The notes below the pieces were generated by a model. The model worked only from the letters and a program-made list of their open reading frames with translations. It made no database searches and was not told the DNA's origin. From positions 1 to 46,360 of the forward strand of contig JAHBMJ010005777.1 in the NCBI GenBank assembly GCA_018398765.1: a stretch of 46,360 nt of DNA, written 5' to 3'. This document shows, in pieces, positions 1 to 11,800 of this stretch. A program made the position numbers and the translations under genes. Source of the DNA: Chromera velia (Eukaryota; Sar; Chromeraceae). Each line of letters starts with the position of its first letter. Position 1 is the stretch's first letter.

Positions 1-459
1 CCTTGTTTGAGGCTGAGGTTGCGGTGAGGGAAGGCCGGTTGGTTGTGCCGCGTCTGACAAAGAGCGCGCTTCCATGCAGAGGTGCAGTGGAGGTGTATGT
101 GGATGAGGAGGCAAAAGACAAAGACGGGGATGTACAGAGAATGACGGAGATGGCAAGAGTGAAGACGAGAGCGCAGTCTGTTGTGAAGCTCCGGGAGACG
201 GCTCTGGGACCTGAGGAGGTGGAGGTGCGGGTGCGGGCGGTGGGGTTGAAGTTGGTTGACCTCCAGGCTGGAGAGGGAGAGGGGGGCGGGTCTGCGTTTT
301 CCTCTTCCGGTAGGTTGCTTGTTTTGTTGCCCGTTGACAGGCTGACTTAACCTGTTGCCCGTGTGCCTTCTCTCAAAGTTCCAAGGTGCACGTCGACAGC
401 ACGTGTTGCTTTGGTTGGCTTTCTTTTTTCTGTCTCTCACTATGTGTATGTGTGTGTAT

Positions 460-496
<37 letters not shown>

Positions 497-641
497 TGTA
501 TGTGTGCATGTGTGCGTGTGTATGTATGTGTCTGTGTGTGTGTATGTGTCTGTATGTGTATATGTGTGTATGTGTGTGTGTATGTGTCTGTGTCTGTGTA
601 TGTGTCTGTATGTGTGTGTCTGTATGTTTCTGTGTGTGTGT

Positions 642-682
<41 letters not shown>

Positions 683-3600
683 ATTTATATTCAGCCCTCA
701 CCTCTAACTGCAGGCGTTCCCCTGGAGTTTTCGGGAAGAGTCACACGTGTGGGGGCAGACGTGGCGCGTGTGCGGGTAGGAGAGGACGTTTTTGGTATCG
801 CAGTCGGAGCGCTGAAGACGTATGCCCGCGTCGACCAGCAGCTGGTTGCAAGAAAGCCGTCTCATTTGGCGCACGAAGAGGCGTCGACACTCCCGGTCGC
901 GATGGTGACAGTGGAGCACGCAGTTGGGGACCTTGTGGAAGTGAAGGAGGGGGATCGGGTGCTTGTTTGTGCGGCAGGGGGGGGGTTGGATGTTGGTCCT
1001 GTGGCGGCAGAATTGTGCAAGGTTGCTGGGGGTGTTGTGTGTGTTTGTGTGGGCAGCAAGGAAGAGGGGAGGTTGATTGAGAGCTTAGTAGAAGAAGTGC
1101 AGGTAGAAGAAGAAGTGCAAATAGTCAATGTGGGCAAGGCCAGTTCGGATGAGACAGAGAGTTGTGGTAGCGACGTGCTGAGGCGATTTGAGCGTGAACC
1201 GCTTAGCCTGATCGTTCTTTGTGGGAGTGCAAGAACAACTCTCAGTGATGGGTTGATGAAGTATCGGGGTAGGGGATGTCGAGTAGTTGAGGTTCGCACA
1301 GGGGGTTCTTTATCTGTTGAGGAGAAAGCACTACTGGGAAGGATCAGAGAGGAACGGCCAGACTTGGTGGTGGAGAGTGTGTCGGCAGCAGCATTGTGTG
1401 CTGAGTTCCTGAAAAGGCCGCGGAGGTTTGCTGAGTTGATGGATCGCTTTTTGTCGAAAGATGTCCTCTCGCTGAGGCCGTTTCCAATGCAGGTGTTTGA
1501 TGCTTTTACATCCGACGAAGAGTGCCGAGCAGCGTTTCGCTTTGAGCACAGAGCATCCCTCTCCCTGTCGAAGGGTTCAGCTGCTAGAGCGGTTCTCTCC
1601 TTTCCAAGTGCCATTATGGCTCCTGTTGTGACTGGAAATCGAAATGACTCCCTACCTTCTTCGGTTGCCCGTCGGGGGCCGGAAGAGTGTGTGTACATAA
1701 TCACAGGGGGGCGGGGGGGGCTCGGTCCGGTGGTTGCCTCCTGGCTGCTCGACGAGGGCGCGTCGAAGATTGTGTTGGTGAGCCGCCGGTCGGAGTCGGA
1801 GTTGGAGAGTGAGGGGGTGACCGTCGGAGGTTCTGAGGGGCCTGAGATGATTCGCCTCCGTCGGGAGGCAGCGGAGGGGGCGGTGAGCTTGGAGACCCGG
1901 TCCTGCGATGTGTCCGACTTCGAGAGCTGTTATGGCCTTCTGCAGGCAGTTGTGGGGTGTGGGTCTGAGGGGGTTCGGTTTGGCATCGTGCACGCTGCCG
2001 GGGTTCTCTCAGACGGCCTGATGGAGAATCAGACTGAGGAGGGAGTGCGCAGAGTGTTCGCTCCGAAGGTCGGCAGTGAGGGATAATTTGCCTTTAAGCG
2101 GTCGACCCTCATCCAGTTTGTAGTTCTTTTTGTCAGTGAGCAAGGCAGCGCAGGGTTTTATTGCCTTGGCCGTTCACAAGGTTTGCCCGATTAGAAATGA
2201 CACTTCCTGTCGCGCACGTTGACTATGCAGCTTATACATAATGTTCATTTCAAGATGCCTCTGACTTGTACGTTGACGATTCTTTCATACGTCTTCTCTT
2301 CCTTGCTGCAGGTGTTAGGGGCGTGGAACCTCCACCGGAGCCTCCAGAGACTGGGGGTGGAGGGGCGACTGGAGACCTTTGTGCTCTTCTCGTCCGTTGC
2401 CTCCCTTTTTGGGACAAAAGGAAACGCCAACTACGCAGCTGCGAACAGCGCGTTAGACGCTTTTGCTTCGTTCAGAGCGCGTAGGGGGATGCGGGCAGTG
2501 AGCATTCAGTGGGGAGGGTGGAGAGAGCAGGGCATGGCTGCGGGTGTGAAGCTGCCAGAGGGTCTCGTGGGACTGAGCAACGACGTGGGCCTGCGCGTTC
2601 TGTTTGAGGCCATGCGTGCGTCAATCATGAGTGCGCCTGAGTCTGGCGCTCATCCCTTGGCCGTTGTGGGATGCCAGGAGGTCCGTTGGCGTCGGTTCTT
2701 GAAAAGGTACGGTGACAGCGGCCGGCTTCCCCCCGGGTTCTTCGAGGACGTGCAAGCAGCCGTGCGTGATGCCGGAGGGGATGAGGAAGGCAGAGAGAGG
2801 GTGAAAGAGGGGGGCATGCTCTCGCGGTTGGGTGAGAGTGTAGAACAAATATCGCGGGAGGCGTTGGGAGAGCGTGTGAGGGCGATTGTGGTTGAGGCTG
2901 CGTTGAAGGTTCTCGGACCTTCGCGTTCCTCTTTCTCTTCGTCGTCTTCTTCTCTCCCGATGGACGCCCCTCTCCAAGAGGTCGGCATCGATTCTCTTGG
3001 GGCGGTGGAGTTCCGCAATGATCTCTCGTTAAAACTTGGAGTGCGCCTTCCGACCACTTTCCTCTTTGACTACCCCACGGTGAATCATATGGTCACCTTC
3101 GTATGCGATCGGGTGCATGCTGCTGTGCAGTCAGACCGCGGTCCGACAGAAGGGCGTATGGAGGGTCGCTCCTCTCCCGTCCAGATCCAGAAGGAGGGAG
3201 GCGGGGTGGCGATTGTCGGTGTTGCGTGTCGGTTTCCGGGTGGCAGCAGCAGTTGTGAGACGTTCTGGGAGATGATGATGTCGAAGAGAGACTGCATGTC
3301 TGAGGTTCCGCTGAGCAGGTGGAACAACGAGGCCATGTTCGACCCCGACCCTGATGCGGAGGGGGAGAGAACGTACGTCAGAGAGGGGGCGTTCATCGAG
3401 GACATTGAGAGGTTCGACAACGCCTTCTTCTCCGTCTCCGAGACAGAGGCGGCGTTCATGGACCCCCGACAGAGGCACATGCTGGAGTGCTCCTTTGAGG
3501 CCTTTTCGCACGCGGGATACTCGAAAGATTCTCAGACCGGATCTCAAACGGGTGTTTTTGTCGGTTGCTTTGGCAGTGACTGGACGGACACTCAGCATGT

Positions 3601-6600
3601 CAGAACGAGAATGAGTTCCCTGACAAGCTCAGGGACTGCTCTCTCTCTCGTGTCCAACCGCGTCTCGTACGCTTTTGGTTTGAGGGGGCCCTCTGTGACG
3701 ATTGACACCGCCTGCTCGTCGTCTCTCGTGGCGATCGATGCGGCCGTCCGATCACTCCGACAGCACGTCGCTTCCCTTGCACTGGCAGGAGGGGTGCACT
3801 TGATGCTCTCACCCTTCTTGTTGGTCACCTTCTGCAGGGCTCGCATGCTGTCGCCGGGGGGACGCTGCAAGACATTTGATGCGACTGCCGACGGGTATGC
3901 CCGTGGTGAGGGAGTGGGTGTCGTTGTCTTGCAGCGGTTGGAAGACGCGAGGAAAGAGAAGCGCCCAGTGTTCGCAGTCGTTCGGGGATCGGCTGTGAAT
4001 CACGACGGCCGGTCTGCATCCTTGACAGCCCCCAACGGCCCCTCTCAGCAGGAGGTGATCTGGTCTGCATTGAGAGACCGCCAGGGAGCGGTGACGAATC
4101 CCGCAGAGGTCTCATTTGTTGAGGCTCACGGGACCGGGACGGCGCTGGGGGACCCGATCGAGGTCGGGGCACTGAAGGCGGTGTACGGCAGTGTTAACAG
4201 CCCTGTCAGCGACCGGTCTGAGCGTGCCCCCCCGCCTCCATTAGTGCTGGGTGCAGTGAAAACGAACATGGGGCACTTGGAAGGCGCTGCGGGAATAGCA
4301 GGGCTGATCAAGGTGCTCCTGGTGCTTCAGCACAGAACAGCGCCTCCGAATCTCCACCTGCAGAAACTGAACCCCCACATAGACCTCGAGGGGTTTCCTG
4401 TGCTCCTGCCCTCAGAGGCTGTGGAGCTGAAGGGGAGGGGGTCGGGGGGAAGTGGTGAGTCTGAGTCAGAGGGTTTGATCGGTGCTGTGTCTTCGTTCGG
4501 ATTTGGCGGCACGAACGCTCACGTGATCCTTCAGGAAGGAGACGCGCCACTAGTGCCAGAGCGCACAGCAGCATATCAGCCTGCTCCCAGTCCGAAGGGT
4601 TCTTGTGAGAGGGCCCTCACAGCCTGTTCGCAAACTTCTCCCAAGGTTGCCTTTCTGTTCACCGGACAGGGTTCACAGTACGTCGGTATGTGCAGAGGTC
4701 TGTACCAGCAGGAGAGGAGTTTTCGAGAAATGCTCGACCGGTGTGATGACCTTATCCGTCAGGGGAACCTCTGGGAAGAGGGGACCTCTCTGCCCTCTCT
4801 CCTCTTTCCGCAGACAAAGACGGAGGAACGAGAGGCAGAGGCCAAGATGTACCGGACTGAGTTTGCACAGGTTGCGCTTTTCTCTGTTGAAGTCTCTCTG
4901 CTTGAGCTTTGGAAGTCCAAGGGAATCCACCCGAATGCGGTGATGGGACACAGCGTAGGGGAGTACGCAGCTGCTGTTGCGTGTGGGGTGATGTCCTTGG
5001 AAGATGCCCTCGTGCTGGTTGCAGTCCGGGCACGGGCAATGCAGGCTGTGCCACCGCGCGACGGCGTCATGGTGGCTTGTCGTGTAGCAGAGAAAGACGT
5101 TACCACTGCCCTCGGCTCACTGTTACACCGTGAACCTGACCCAGAGAAGGTCATCACACTACAAACCGTGGCTGTGGCAGCAGTCAACGGTCCGAAGTCT
5201 GTGGTAATTGCCGGGACACGTGGAGGGGTTGAGGCAGTGATGTCGGAATTGGGTGTCAAGAAAACAGCTGCACAGTTCCTCTCAGTGTCTCATGCTTTCC
5301 ATTCTCCAATGATGCGCCCCGTCCGTGAGGTAATCGAACCCCTGGTTTGCAAAACCAAATTGCGCGAGCCGACAGAGGGCCTGTCGTTTGTGTCGACAGT
5401 CACGGGCTTCCCGGTACAAAAAGGAGAGGTCTCAGTTGCGGAGTACTGGTTGCATCAGATTGAAAGACCTGTGCGCTTTGCAGAGGCAGTCGGATGGTGT
5501 GTAGAGACACTGGGATGTTCTGTGTTGGTAGAGGTGGGCCCGCGGCCAGTTCTGGTGCCTTTAGGAAAGGGGTGCGTCCCGTCAGGTAGGGGGAATGGAC
5601 AGAGGGAGCAAGGGAGTCATCTCACATGGGTGGCCTCTTCTGGGCACTCCCCAGATGACACGCAAACTTTCACGGAAGCGTTGTCAAACTTGCGAAAGCT
5701 CTGTTCCCAAGCCGTCCCTCCTCCTCATACGACGACTCGAGAGTCCGAGGGACTCAATGGAACCGCAGAAGTGCCCTGGAGGCGCAGAGCATTTCCCTTT
5801 GCGGCGCTGTCTCACCCCCTTGTCGGTCGAGTGGTTAAAGAGCCGGAGGGGGTCAGCCTGTGTGTGACGACTGTGCGGCGGGATGTCCGCGCGCTGGTCG
5901 AGCACCACGAGTTGCGGGGAGAGATCGTCGTGCCCGGCGCTCTCCACCTGGAGACGGTCGCTGCGTGCGTCGGCCGTCTCCTTGCAAGAGACAGGACGGC
6001 CTTTGAGCATCAGCAGAAAGGCGGACGTATTTGTTTAAGCGAAAAGGGCGCGGCAAGCAGAGAGGCAAGAAGCCGGGTGGAAGGGGAAGGAACTGAGCAG
6101 CCGCCCGTTGTCGTCTGCCTAGGCGACGTCTATTTTGAGCGCCCCCTGATTTGGCCTCGGACGTCCGACCTGCACCGATCCTTCCCGGGTAGTAGTACTA
6201 CAGCGGGGAAGCTGGAAGACAAAGGGGGCAGGCAGACGATCGCAGTCTGTGTCAGTCGAGAGCGAGAGGTCACTGTACAGAGCAGTGCCGAGGGAGAGGT
6301 GTTTGTGCGCGCAAGCTTGTCAAGCAACACAACTTTCTCACAGCCTCAGATTGACCTAGAAGCGTTGAAAGGGCGGCTGACACGGAAAGTTAATAGCACA
6401 GAAAACTTCTACCGAGCCTTCCAGCAGCGTGGCTATCTTCTCGGGCCCCGCTTTCGTACTTTGCGGGAGGTGTGGGTATCAGAAGAGAGGCCAAATGAAG
6501 TGCTCGGAGTTGTCAGACCGCACGTCTTGGGTTTGGAGATCGATCGTGCCTTTGGCGTTCACCCTGCTCTTCTTGACGGCGCTTGGCAGACGGCAGCATT

Positions 6601-8272
6601 CCGGTTTATTTCCAGGGATGAACAGCGCCTGTTCGTCCCGTTCAGTATTGAAAAGGCCACAATTGGCTGTCTGTCGATCGACTGGAGTTCCACCGACAGG
6701 CACGCTTCCGCCTTTGCTCACGCAGAGCTGATCAGCAAGACCGATGCCTCAATGACTGTGAACGTCCGGCTTGCAGACTCATCTGGGCGTGTGGCAGTTG
6801 AGGTGCTTGGGATGACCTTCCGTCCCCTTGAGCTCTCCTCTGCAGACCGGCGTTTCTCCTTCATTCCCCGTGACCTCCTCTGGGATGTCAGGTGGAAGGA
6901 GGTCTCCTTTGCAGTGGGAAGTGGGGGAAGTGACTGTCCCTCTCCGGTTCTGTTTGTCGGGGCAGATCCTGTGTGGGCGCAGGAGGAGATTGTGCGGCTG
7001 GTCCCTCAGGCAAAGGTGATGTCAACAAATCGATTGCAGACCCTCCTCGCGGGCCCCCGGGCGCAGCTTGCTGATGCGCTGAGTGCTGAGAGGCACACCG
7101 GCAAACAAACAATTTTCTTTCTTCGCTCCTTGACACCGCCAAGCCAACCCTCGAGTGGTCAGGTTGGGGAGACAGACTCTGACGTGTCCGCTGAGATTTC
7201 GTCTCAGACTGTTGTGTGGGAGGGGTTGGGAGTCCTGCAGGCCGTCTCTTCTCCCGACTGGCCGGTGCAGACCCCGAGACCGACCGTGCGGTTTGTCACC
7301 GTAGGGGTTCAGAGCGTGTGGAAAGACGATGGAAAGAGCAGCCACACACCCTCGTTACCTCACTCAATGCCGCCTCTCCAGGCAGGTGTTCTGGGGCTGG
7401 CACGGGCCGCAGACGTAGAGATGCAGGGCGTAGGCGTGCGCGGTTTGTCACCGTAGGGGTTCAGAGCGTGTGGAAAGACGATGGAAAGAGCAGCCACACA
7501 CCCTCGTTACCTCACTCAATGCCGCCTCTCCAGGCAGGTGTTCTGGGGCTGGCACGGGCCGCAGACGTAGAGATGCAGGGCGTAGGCGTGCGTGTGGGGA
7601 CGGCCGACCTTGATCCGGACGCTGTCACAGGGCCCGGGGGAATCCCCCAAGCATTGGCAGATCTAGTGGGGCTGTTGGGGGCGCACGATGAAGGTGCCAC
7701 TGGGCGCGGTGATGCCTTGTTTGAGGCTGAGGTTGCGGTGAGGGACGGCGGGATGCTTGTGCCGCGTCTGACAAAGAGCGCGCTGCCATGCAGGGGTGCA
7801 GTGGAGGTGTATGTGGATGAGGAGGCAAAGGACAAAGACGGGGATGTACAGAGAATGACGGAGAGAGCAAGAGTGAAGACGAGAGCGCAGTCTGTTGTGA
7901 AGCTCCGGGAGACGGCTCTGGGACCTGAGGAGGTGGAGGTGCGGGTGCGGGCGGTGGGGTTGAAGTTGGTGGACCTTCAGACTGGAGGAAAGGGAGAAGG
8001 GGGCGGGTCTGCGTCTGCGTTTTGCTCTTCCGGTGGGTTGCCTGGCGACAGGCTGACTTAACCGGCTATTTTGTGTGCCTTCTCTCAAAGCTCCAAGGTG
8101 CACGTGAACAGGTTTTGGTGGGCTTTGTTTTCTCTATCTCTCTCGCTGTGTGTGTGTGTGTATGTGTGTGTGTACGTATGATGTATGTGTGTATGTATGT
8201 ATGTGTCTGTGTCTGTGTCTGTGTCTGTGTCTGTGGGTGTGTGTGTGTGTGTGTGCGTGTGTTTGTGTGTGT

Positions 8273-8320
<48 letters not shown>

Positions 8321-8332
8321 AGTGTGTGTGAG

Positions 8333-8371
<39 letters not shown>

Positions 8372-8746
8372 ATGTATGTGTATGTGTGTGTGTATGTGTG
8401 TGTGTGTGTGTGTGCGTGTTTATGTATGTATGTATGTACAGCTACAGAGCCGCTCGCTCCGCTCGCAACTCCAAAGGCCCCGGAGGGCATGACTGAATTA
8501 CAGCTCCGCCCTCCGTGGGGCCATTGATGCATCGGTGTGGAACCCAGGCAGGGGCCGCTCCGTCAAGTTGTGAGGGCATGCCGGGGCCTGTGTGCGCGCT
8601 CCCGCGAGCGTCGCCTCAGGTGTCGGAGGAAGGAGTCGCGGGGGATTAAGTGCCCCCCGGGCGGAGAGCTCCGTGCGAACATGTTTCAAGCCTCGCTCCG
8701 CCCTCCGGGGCCATGTGTATGTGTCTGTATGTGTGTGTGTGTGTGT

Positions 8747-8785
<39 letters not shown>

Positions 8786-8808
8786 TGTGTGAGTATGTGT
8801 ATATGTGT

Positions 8809-8850
<42 letters not shown>

Positions 8851-11800
8851 CTACTATTTACACTCAGCCCTCACCTCCAACTGCAGGCGTTCCCCTGGAG
8901 TTTTCGGGAAGAGTCACACGTGTGGGGGCAGACGTGGCGCGTGTGCGGGTAGGAGAGGACGTTTTTGGTATCGCAGTCGGAGCGCTGAAGACGTATGCCC
9001 GAGTCGACCAGCAGCTGGTTGCAAGAAAGCCGTCTCACTTGACGCACGAAGAGGCGTCGACACTCCCGGTCGCGATGGTGACAGCGGAGCACGCAGTTGG
9101 GGACCTTGTGGAAGTGAAGGAGGGGGTCTCGGCAGGGGCGTTGTGTGCTGAGTTCCTGAATAGGCCGCGGAGGTTTGCTGAGTTGATGGATCGCTTTTTT
9201 TCGAAAGATGTCCTCACGCTGAGACCTTCACCAATGCAGGTGTTTGACGTTTTGAAGTCCGACGAAGAGTGCCGAGCAGCGTTTCGCTTTGAGCACAGAG
9301 CATCCCTCTCCCTGTCAAAGGGCGCAGCTGCTAGAGCAGTTCTCTCCTTTCCAAGTGCCATTATGGCTCCTGTTATGACTGGAAATGGAAATGACTCCCT
9401 ACCTTCTTCGATTGCCCATCGGCCTGAAGAGTGTGTGTACATCGTCACAGGGGGGCGGGGGGGGCTCGGTCCGGTGGTTGCGAACTGGCTGCTTGACGAG
9501 GGCGCGTCGAAGATTGTGTTGGTGAGCCGCAGTGAGGTGACCGCCGGAGGTTCTGAGGGGCCTGAGATGGTTCGCCTCCGTCGGGCGGCAGCGGAGGGGG
9601 CGGTGAGTTTGGATACCCGGTCCTGCGATGTGTCCGACTTCGAGAGCTGTTATGGCCTTCTGCAGGCAGTTGTGGGGTGTGGGTCTGAGGGCGTTCGGTT
9701 TGGCATCGTGCACGCTGCCGGGGTGCTCTCAGCTGGGCTGGTGGAGAATCAGAATGAGGAGGGAGTGCGCAGAGTGTTCGGCCCCAAGGTCGGCAGTGAG
9801 GGATAACTTGCCTTTAATCGGTCGACCCTCATCCAGTTTGTAGTTCTTTTTGTCAGTGAGCAAGGCAGCGCAGGGTTTCATTGCCTTGGCCGTTCACAAG
9901 GTGTGCCTGATAAAAAATCGCACTTCCTGTCGCGCACGTTGATCATACACCTTATACATAGTCTTCATTGCACGTTAACGATTCTTTCATCCGTCTTCTC
10001 TTCCTTGCTGCAGGTGTTAGGGGCGTGGAACCTCCACCGGAGCCTCCAGAGACTGGGGGTGGAGGGGCGACTGGAGACCTTTGTGCTCTTCTCGTCCGTT
10101 GCCTCCCTTTTTGGGACAAAAGGAAACGCCAACTACGCAGCTGCGAACAGCGCGTTAGACGCGTTTGCTTCGTTCAGAGCGCGTAAGGGGATGCGGGCAG
10201 TGAGCATTCAGTGGGGAGGGTGGAGAGAGCAGGGCATGGCTGCGGGTGTGAAGCTGCCAGAGGGTCTCGTGGGACTGAGCAACGACGTGGGCCTGCGCGT
10301 TCTGTTTGAGGCCATGCGTGCGTCAATCATGAGTGCGCCTGAGTCTGGCGCTCATCCCTTGGCCGTTGTGGGATGCCAGGAGGTCCGTTGGCGTCGGTTC
10401 TTGAAAAGGTACGGTGACAGCGGCCGGCTTCCCCCCGGGTTCTTCGAGGACGTGCAAGCAGCCGTGCGTGATGCCGGAGGGGATGACGAAGGCGGAGAGA
10501 GGGCGAAAGAGGGGGGCATGCTCTCGCGGTTGGGTGAGAGTGTAGAACAAATATCGCGGGAGGCGTTGGGAGAGCATGTGAGGGCGATTGTGGTTGAGGC
10601 TGCGTTGAAGGTTCTCGGACCTTCGCGTTCCTCTTTCTCTTCCTCGTCTTCTTCTCTCCCGATGGACGCCCCTCTCCAAGAGGTCGGCATCGATTCTCTT
10701 GGGGCGATGGAGTTCCGCAACGATCTCTCGTCAAAACTTGGAGTGCGTCTGCCTGTGTCTGCCTTGTCTGGGAGTGTCACTCTGTCTGGTGTCACGAACC
10801 TGTTGCTGGAAAAGATAAGGGAACGGGGTGGGGGCGCTGCCGTCGGTAATCGTGCGAGCTGGAGTCAGTCTGAGAGACAAGGTGCGTCGGGAGTGTCCGT
10901 CAAAGCGTCAGCAGGCGCAGCATCATCAGGAGCGTCTGTCGAGAACGGGACGGCTGCCTTGATTGAATCAGATGGTCACAGGGGGCCTGTGCGGCACGAT
11001 CTGAGTCAACCTGGTGGTTGTGGGAAGCTGCGAGGCTTGCTTCGCGCCTTCCTGACTCATCTGCCCGTCTGGTGCAAACGAAGGTGGGTGGGTCTGTCAG
11101 AAAAGCAATTGAAGAAGGACGCCGGTCAATTACTGAAGAGAGAGTGAATACACATTCACGGGGGAGCTTGGCCGTTTCCTAACTGCCTATTTTTGTCTCG
11201 GGAAAGTTTGGATGGAGTTTGCATGCGCCTTTGAGTTCTGCTTGTAGCCTCCAATTCACAAAAACTTGTCTGAGTTGGGTTCGCTTTTTTTTGCGTATCT
11301 GCAGGGCCTCAGCCGCTCCGTGTCGTGACTTCGACCCCCCCCCTCTTGAGTTCGTGCTTCTCTTCTATAGGCCCCTAGACCCAAAACTTTTCAAGGAGTC
11401 CGTTGCGAAGGTCAGCAGCGAGCACCCCGTTCTCCTGTGGAGGCCCCGGAGAGTCCCTGGGCAACAGCACGAGTGTGGCGGCATATGTTGGGGCTCCGCG
11501 GTCCATACAGGAGGGGAAGAGGGGGGGGCTCTGCAGTTCCGGGTGGTGGACTCAGTGACGGAGTTTGAGCGGCAGGTGCAAGCGGCAGTGCGAAGATCCG
11601 TTTGTGAGGGTAGTGGAGGGGCTTGTGCGATGACATTGATCAGAGAGACGAACCAGGTCTCAATCGTTTGCAATCCTCTGGCCATGGACCGAACCACCAT
11701 TGGCTGCCTCTCACGTGCAATAGCCGAGAAATACGATCAGTTGAGGAGAAGAAAAAACGGGGCGTCAGGTCTGAGGAGTCCTTCCGATGCGAAGCAAGAA

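Larger units (their letters stand above)
1..3050 (+). repeat. Duplicated ER-KR-ACP block, copy A (copy B at 7715-10752)
   Basis: Position 1 aligns with 7715, and the two blocks stay alignable through exons and introns until ACP helix III (about 3050 and 10752). Coding sequence from KR to ACP is almost identical; the ER-to-KR part and intron 2069-2311/9789-10013 carry scattered differences. Differences in size come from the 426-bp ER deletion and the longer first intron in copy B. Confidence 0.93.
7895..9380 (+). other. PKS enoylreductase domain B, cofactor half deleted
   Basis: Homologous to domain A, with the same intron (8033-8886) at the same codon. After LVEVKEG (about 9105-9126) it jumps directly to the equivalent of position 1380, losing 426 bp (142 codons, in frame) that in domain A encode the whole glycine-rich NADPH-binding fold. 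The flanking ER parts are well preserved. It is probably catalytically dead, which would leave an unreduced double bond in the last cycle; that outcome is inference. Confidence 0.85.
7715..10752 (+). repeat. Duplicated ER-KR-ACP block, copy B
   Basis: Partner of 1-3050. It has the in-frame 426-bp deletion at 9126/9127 and an expanded first intron. Copy A may itself continue upstream of the window. Confidence 0.93.

Noticed and set aside
390-710. Long Cys/Val-rich ORFs over GT repeats (also 8100-8850, 33570-33870)
   Set aside because: Composition artefacts of (GT)n tracts that lie inside introns.
862-1704. Minus-strand ORF of 280 codons opposite the PKS
   Set aside because: Shadow of the PKS frame; the plus strand carries the conserved ER motifs.
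7454-7456. Stop codon that would end the PKS in the structural KR
   Set aside because: It is produced only by the 152-bp duplication; removing one unit rejoins the downstream ER-KR-ACP in frame.
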